Of a stretch of DNA of 64,000 nt, positions 59,838-64,000 are shown piece after piece. The stretch is from Batillaria attramentaria (taxonomy: Eukaryota > Mollusca > Gastropoda > Batillariidae). The stretch is taken from the NCBI GenBank assembly GCA_018292915.2, contig JACVVK020000150.1:1022501-1086500 (forward strand), in the 5' to 3' direction. Under the pieces are notes generated by a model. It was not told the origin of the DNA, searched no databases, and saw nothing but the letters and a program-made list of their open reading frames with translations. The translations under genes were made by a program, and so were the position numbers. How positions within the stretch are numbered: the stretch's first letter is position 1; every line of letters begins with the position of its first letter.

Positions 59838-60674
59838 AAAAAATTAACAATGAGTTTTATTTTATTTTCATCTAAATGTCTGATCAATGTCAGTTAAATC
59901 GTGAACGTAAAACGAATTAGGTTGTAAACACTAAACGATACACACGCACGCACGTTCGCGCGCACGTTCATACGCACGCACACACGCACGCTCGCGCGCA
60001 GAGAGAGAGAGAGAGAGAGTGTGTGTGTCCGTTATTTGCGGAAACATCGGATATACCGGAAAATGTCCGTAATATACGGAGACATCGGATATACCGTCCA
60101 CCAGGACAAAAGTGGCCGCTATATCCGATGTGTTGTTTATACCGGACATCGGATATAGCGGCCACCAAAGTGCATGTCCCTAGTGTGGCCGCTATAACCG
60201 GATTTTACTGTAGTCCATACTAGTAAAAGATACTCTGCCTTACAATAGAGCTTTTCTCATTGTTGACTCTGGCCAGAACAGTGAGGCTACAGCAAACTGT
60301 TATTGCTGTCAATGTTATATGGTGCTTAAGTCATGATAACCTCCTAGCATAACAACCATCACTCTCTGGCAACAGGGATTTAAAGTCCTCGCAGGATGGA
60401 GTGAAAACAGTATACAGTAATCTTCTCTTCCAAGGGAGTGTTCAACCAGAAATGCCAGAAACAACAAAAGAGATTAAGTTCTTGATCTAAGAATCCATGT
60501 AAATCTACTCAGCAAATCAAGGCAGTCAGAATATGTAGTAGGTTGTTGTAGTAGGTTGTTGATAAAATGTGTGCTGGAAGTGTTTCCACTCAACTCACCT
60601 GTTGCTGGTGGTGCAATGAAGACACCAAGCCATGCCAGCAGGATAAAAAACTTCCTCACTGCTGAAGTACGCAT
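54693..60674 (-). CDS. SARAF: SARAF (TMEM66), store-operated calcium entry-associated regulatory factor
   Basis: Minus-strand exons are 60599-60674 (ATG), 58660-58766, 57928-58017, 57641-57751, 57053-57156, 55411-55610 and 54693-55042 (TAG). Phases agree and total 1038 bases, 345 aa, close to vertebrate SARAF (339 aa). Signal peptide MRTSAVRKFFILLAWLGVFI is followed by the lumenal domain with NPDRVLLRDVSAITLH, QCVGGTAKGHYTPKVVQC, WECKADMDNSYKFGTVEV and CEGYDYPDDPYVLKGSCG, then one membrane span (VFGDLLFLGGIALVIYIIY), then a cytosolic Gly/Ser/Pro-rich tail ending RTASGFGGTKRR. SARAF is an ER membrane protein that damps STIM-Orai calcium entry. Two transposons sit in its introns; the coding frame is intact. 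Confidence 0.95.
55812..56986 (-). mobile_element. 5'-truncated LINE in SARAF intron, dead reverse transcriptase
   Basis: The minus strand encodes reverse-transcriptase sequence: GFRNDRSCTDHIATMRIIIE, FVDFQKAFDSVDREVIWKL, then DFADDIALLSH (the catalytic FADD box) and a C-terminal RW-rich tail. The frame is broken near 56710-56735, where the conserved segment expected between GKLT and MVVDWVMR is missing. A 13-bp duplication, CTGCATAAACTAA, flanks it at 55799-55811 and 56987-56999. It lies between SARAF exons 5 and 6, same strand. It looks like a non-LTR retrotransposon of the RTE/CR1 type; the clade is not certain. Confidence 0.9.
58784..60210 (+). mobile_element. pogo/Tigger-like non-autonomous DNA element
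   Basis: The 1,427-bp element starts CAGTCGGGTCCACCTATAAC and ends CTATAACCGGATTTTACTG, which pair as imperfect inverted termini with CAGT/ACTG ends, flanked by TA (58782-58783 and 60211-60212). Both ends carry many GATATACCGGACATCGG-type motifs (58805-59065 and 60040-60165). No transposase frame was found; the middle has T-rich and (GT)n/(GA)n tracts. Its left end is only 15 bases from the splice acceptor of SARAF exon 2. Confidence 0.8.
59790..59834 (+). repeat. (CT)n-(GT)n microsatellite
   Basis: CT units from 59774 run into about 22 GT units, inside the pogo-like element. Confidence 0.9.
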
Positions 60675-62023
60675 TGTCTGTTGATACAGTGTACCTGCAA
60701 AGTGAATAGAAACAACTTGAAAGTGACATTGTCCTTGTCATTCTCTTTATTTTGGTGTAAGGTCCCTGATAAACACCACTGGTAGTACACGTATTTGTCT
60801 GGATTCTTGTCATCTTTGTTTAGAAACAAAGCAGCGTTAGTACAAGTTAAAAATCAGTACAAAACTGTATCATCTATGACTTACGGCATTTTGATTTTGA
60901 ACATGATTTTTCGCTCGTCAGTTGCCATTCCAATACACAAAATGACCATCGAAATCAACACCCATGAAAGTAGAAAGAAGGAATCTGGCGATCTGTACAG
61001 CTGGTGAAATAAGTACAGCCTGGGAGGACACACGACGTAACGTACCTGGTCAGATTGTAATTATATATATATTATATATTTGTCAGTTCTATCTCTAGCT
61101 CAGCAGCTGTCTCGTGCGTGTTCTAGCAACACAAACCCGAACCTACCGGCTTTACAAGATGTTCTGGGATAACTCCGTCCTTTCTTCGGGCTGCCCTTTT
61201 TCTTCGCGTTAAGAGCTGGGCTTGCTGAAAATACAAGTTGTAAGTTGTACTACGTTGGAGGTTCCTCTGATTTGTGACGAAGTTTCGAGCTTCTTCCAGA
61301 AGGAAGTTTTATATGTGACGGTAATGAAACGCTGCTGGATGTGTAATTCAAACGCTGCTGTGGTGTTCACTTTAAATACTTTCGTTGCCACCGGAATGAC
61401 CACATACGACAAACATCTGATGTAAACAGAAAGTACGCTTGCAAGGCTATTGCCCCAAAACTCGCCAATAGGACAACGACCAGTGTTGCTGTTGGAAAGA
61501 TGACGTATCACGGAAGCATGTAAGAAAGGTCAAGGTCACTGACAATTGCTTCCGCTTGACCTTTGACACGTGACTGAAGTCTAAACAAAAGTTGTATTCA
61601 TGACTCTGAGACTGACAAGAAAAAGACAGTTTATCCGATGGCCAGTCGACCTAGCCAAGATACTTCGGTAGAAGTGAGGTCTGTAATCTCAGAGGAAAAT
61701 CCTGTAATTGAAAAGTAAGAAGGTTTTCAGGCACTTTTCTTCGCCGAATAATCGGTTTGAATCGTTGGGCTGTTCGGTTCTTTATTTTTGCCAAAGACTT
61801 AGGCGCCCCCCCTCCCCCCCCTCCCCCCCCCCCCTCCTGCATAGCTGCGTGCAAGGTGTGCTTTCCACCCGAAATCCCCACCAGGAAGGAATGAGATGTT
61901 TAACGTCTGTAAACAGTTTAGCACTCAGCCCGAAAAATCCAACTCAAACCTGATCTGGTCTGCAGTTGCACCCGTGTTACGCACGTGGTTGTTCTGGCAG
62001 AGAGCTCGACAGCAAACCTGGTG
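60675..62023. other. Upstream flank of SARAF
   Basis: This is the presumed SARAF promoter and any 5' UTR exon. No second gene was seen. A C/T-rich run lies at 61806-61837. Confidence 0.4.
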
Positions 62024-62437
62024 GGTAATTGTAAAGAATAGTATACGAAAATAATTGGAGCTAATTGCACGCACTTTGACAGGTGTTTCCGGTTCTGCTC
62101 GATGCCAAGAGACCTAAGACACCCTTACCTACTCACTTTGACCACTCCTTTCCCACAAGCATGCACAACATATCCCTGAATAACTGGCGACCACGGCCGT
62201 TTTCACGCACGTTATCACCAACCAAAATGGCGTGCAGATGACTGCTCAGGCCGTGGTCCCCAGTCATTCAGGGATATTTTGACTGTGATATTTTGTGCAT
62301 GTTTGTGGGGAAGGAATGGTCAAAGTGAGTAGGTAAGGGTGTCTTACGTCTCTTTGCATCGAGCAGAACCGAAAACACCCGTCAAAGAGCGTGCAATTAG
62401 CTCCAATTATTTTCGTATACTATTCTTTACAATTACC
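62024..62437. mobile_element. 414-bp fold-back element
   Basis: The arms of about 180 bases are inverted copies: left begins GGTAATTGTAAAGAATAGTA and right ends with the complement. Both include GGAGCTAATTGCACGC, CCTTACCTACTCACTTTGAC and ATATCCCTGAATAACTGG (or its complement), with small differences. The loop of about 50 bases at 62205-62255 is non-coding. It resembles a long-TIR MITE. Confidence 0.85.
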
Positions 62438-63377
62438 AACATGCTGTCCACAGTAATCATATTCATAATGCAGTGTCTCTGGTTAAGCCGTACCCAGACT
62501 AGCTTCCAGGGCTTAAAATCTGTCACCTTTTGGCGGATTTCCACCTTTGGCAAAATATTTTCCGACCCCCCAAAAGTATGTTTCCTTCTTGGAAGCGCTT
62601 AAAATCAAACGCACCAAACTGTACAGATTTTAGTCGAATTCTAAAACTTTTCCTCCCGAAAAAGTGTTTCATCCCCATAGGCATTTAAAATCATGCCAAA
62701 ATGCAACAAATTGCATAGATTTTACTTTCTTAGTCATTTTTTTTTTTTTAATACAAGGGAACGTATCCCTAGACACCCCTAGTATAGCGTATCTGATTTG
62801 CAGACACACACTCTATCGTGGCTTTGACGCTTCATCACTATATATGCTACACACCTTCCGTCCTTTTGGATCATTGGCCATTTTAAGCCCTGGGCTTTAC
62901 GTGTCTCGTACTGTACATCAGTGTCAGCTGGTTCAAGTGCAGTTTTTGTATCTCCAAGCCTGAATGAGACTGACATACCATTGTCCAGTTGAAGGGTGGA
63001 GGTGGGAGAGGGATCGACATCCTTTATCACTTGGCTTTGTTCCTCATTCTGTGATCACAAGCACTGACAGAGGTGGCGGTGTGTAGTGGCCAAGTCCATG
63101 TTACCTCCGTGGAAGGGAATTGTGGGGATGCCAGACAGGGGGGCTTCTGGCAAATGGTAGGCGGTAGCTGTTAGAGCTAGTCCGGGATACAGATCTACGG
63201 TTACCTAACTGGAGACTGCGTATTCATAGTGTGTAGCCTGTGTAGGCTTGAATGATAGAGATGAGCCCATAGCGTACTTCTGTGTGCTGTTATTGCTAGA
63301 CATGTACTACATTATCCAGTATTTATTATCATTATCTAGTGAAATCACAAACTGTACAATGTTGTTTCAGTGGTATC
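62438..63377. other. Intergenic, no gene seen
   Basis: No supported feature apart from a possible acceptor at 63369-63370 that would start a 5' UTR exon of the next gene. Confidence 0.35.
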
Positions 63378-64000
63378 ATGGATGCCCCTGCAGAAAGGGG
63401 AGAGAATGGTGCCTCTGCAAACGGAAGATTATCACAAAGCAGAAACTACAGAACAGTACAGCAGCAGTCCACAGAAGAGGAAGAGCGTGTCATCAGGTTA
63501 GATACAGTATAAACTGCTGACAGAAGATGAGCAACACAGTGTACTGATGAAATGGATGTCCGATCTGCAGTGTCAGATCTACTGTTGTCAGAAAATGGTC
63601 GTAAACACTTTCATGGAACTTACTCAAGTTACTACTGCTCAAGCCCTTTTTCCAGATAATCATAATGGGAGATATCTGATCACTGTGATAGTCAGTAGGC
63701 CCAGTTTAACACTGGTCACTCTCACAGCTTCTCTTCATCTTGGACTGTCTACTTGTTAGTTGTAAATGCAGGCCTAGTACAGTAATTAGTGTCTTAACTA
63801 ACAAATTTTTTTATGGGTATACATATATTGATATAAACACATTTGCTGTGAGATGGGGACAGGCTGTTGCTACTTACAATGATATGTAGCATATCATTCA
63901 CTGGGTGCGGGTCATTGTATGTTTCTTTCTAGGAGGCCTATAGCGTTTCACTGGTCCATCAACAATGCTGACAGCAATGGTGATGATGTGGAAGACTTGG
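63378..64000 (+). CDS. Unidentified gene, first two coding exons, continues beyond window
   Basis: Exon 1 is 63378-63496 (ATG, 39 codons plus two bases). It encodes a hydrophilic start MDAPAERGENGASANGRLSQ followed by a Gln run and an acidic EEEERVIR. The donor is AG/GTTAGA. Exon 2 starts at 63933 after TTTCTTTCTAG, completes an Arg codon and reads PIAFHWSINNADSNGDDVED to the window end. The phases fit. I do not recognise the family; no domain can be named from about 60 residues. Confidence 0.6.

Overview
This is eukaryotic, multi-exon genomic DNA from an invertebrate animal. A mollusc, probably a marine gastropod, fits best. The reasons are long CA/GT and CT/GA microsatellites, several tRNA-derived SINEs, small secreted C1q-domain genes, a galectin-type gene and GT-AG introns with consistent phases. 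No rRNA, functional tRNA or CRISPR array was seen. The species assignment is inference.

The dominant feature is a 12,350-bp Polinton/Maverick (adintovirus-like) element at 4941-17290. Its termini are 5'-AG...CT-3' and it is flanked by a 6-bp target duplication, CTCAAA. It carries a packaging ATPase, a small basic protein, a conserved protein of unknown function, an integrase with chromodomain, a one-pass membrane protein, a penton-like minor capsid protein, a pVI-like protein, a major capsid protein, an adenain-like protease and a PC4-like ssDNA-binding protein. No B-family DNA polymerase is present. The left 4.5 kb (4941-9441) recurs in inverted orientation at 12791-17290, so the element is a giant palindrome around a 3.35-kb unique centre. 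The arms differ by a few bases, and the left penton gene is frameshifted while the right one is open. The element sits in intron 1 of a minus-strand ankyrin-repeat gene (exon 1 at 17905-18042, exons 2-9 between 4594 and 1). Without it that intron would be about 1 kb.

From 19 to 29 kb there are three C1q-domain genes (19477-20746 minus, 26342-27344 minus, 28049-29024 plus). A minus-strand DSL-type Notch-ligand-like gene (MNNL, DSL, EGF, Ser/Thr/Pro stalk; 21480-25408) lies between the first two. From 29.5 to 38 kb the DNA is mostly transposon and tandem repeat: two members of one inverted-repeat element family and a decayed BTB-domain gene.

At 38.6-41.7 kb a minus-strand gene encoding signal peptide, PAN/apple-like, sushi and galectin-like modules is broken twice: by a truncated LINE in exon 1 (15-bp target duplication) and by a 14-bp tandem duplication in the last exon. 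A small MITE follows at 43 kb. A nine-exon minus-strand Rab-like GTPase gene spans 43652-50521. A seven-exon minus-strand SARAF gene (store-operated calcium entry regulator; 345 aa) spans 54693-60674 and hosts a dead LINE and a pogo-like element. The window ends with a 414-bp fold-back element and the first exons of an unidentified plus-strand gene (63378 onward). Exon boundaries were read by eye from splice sites, reading-frame phase and domain homology.
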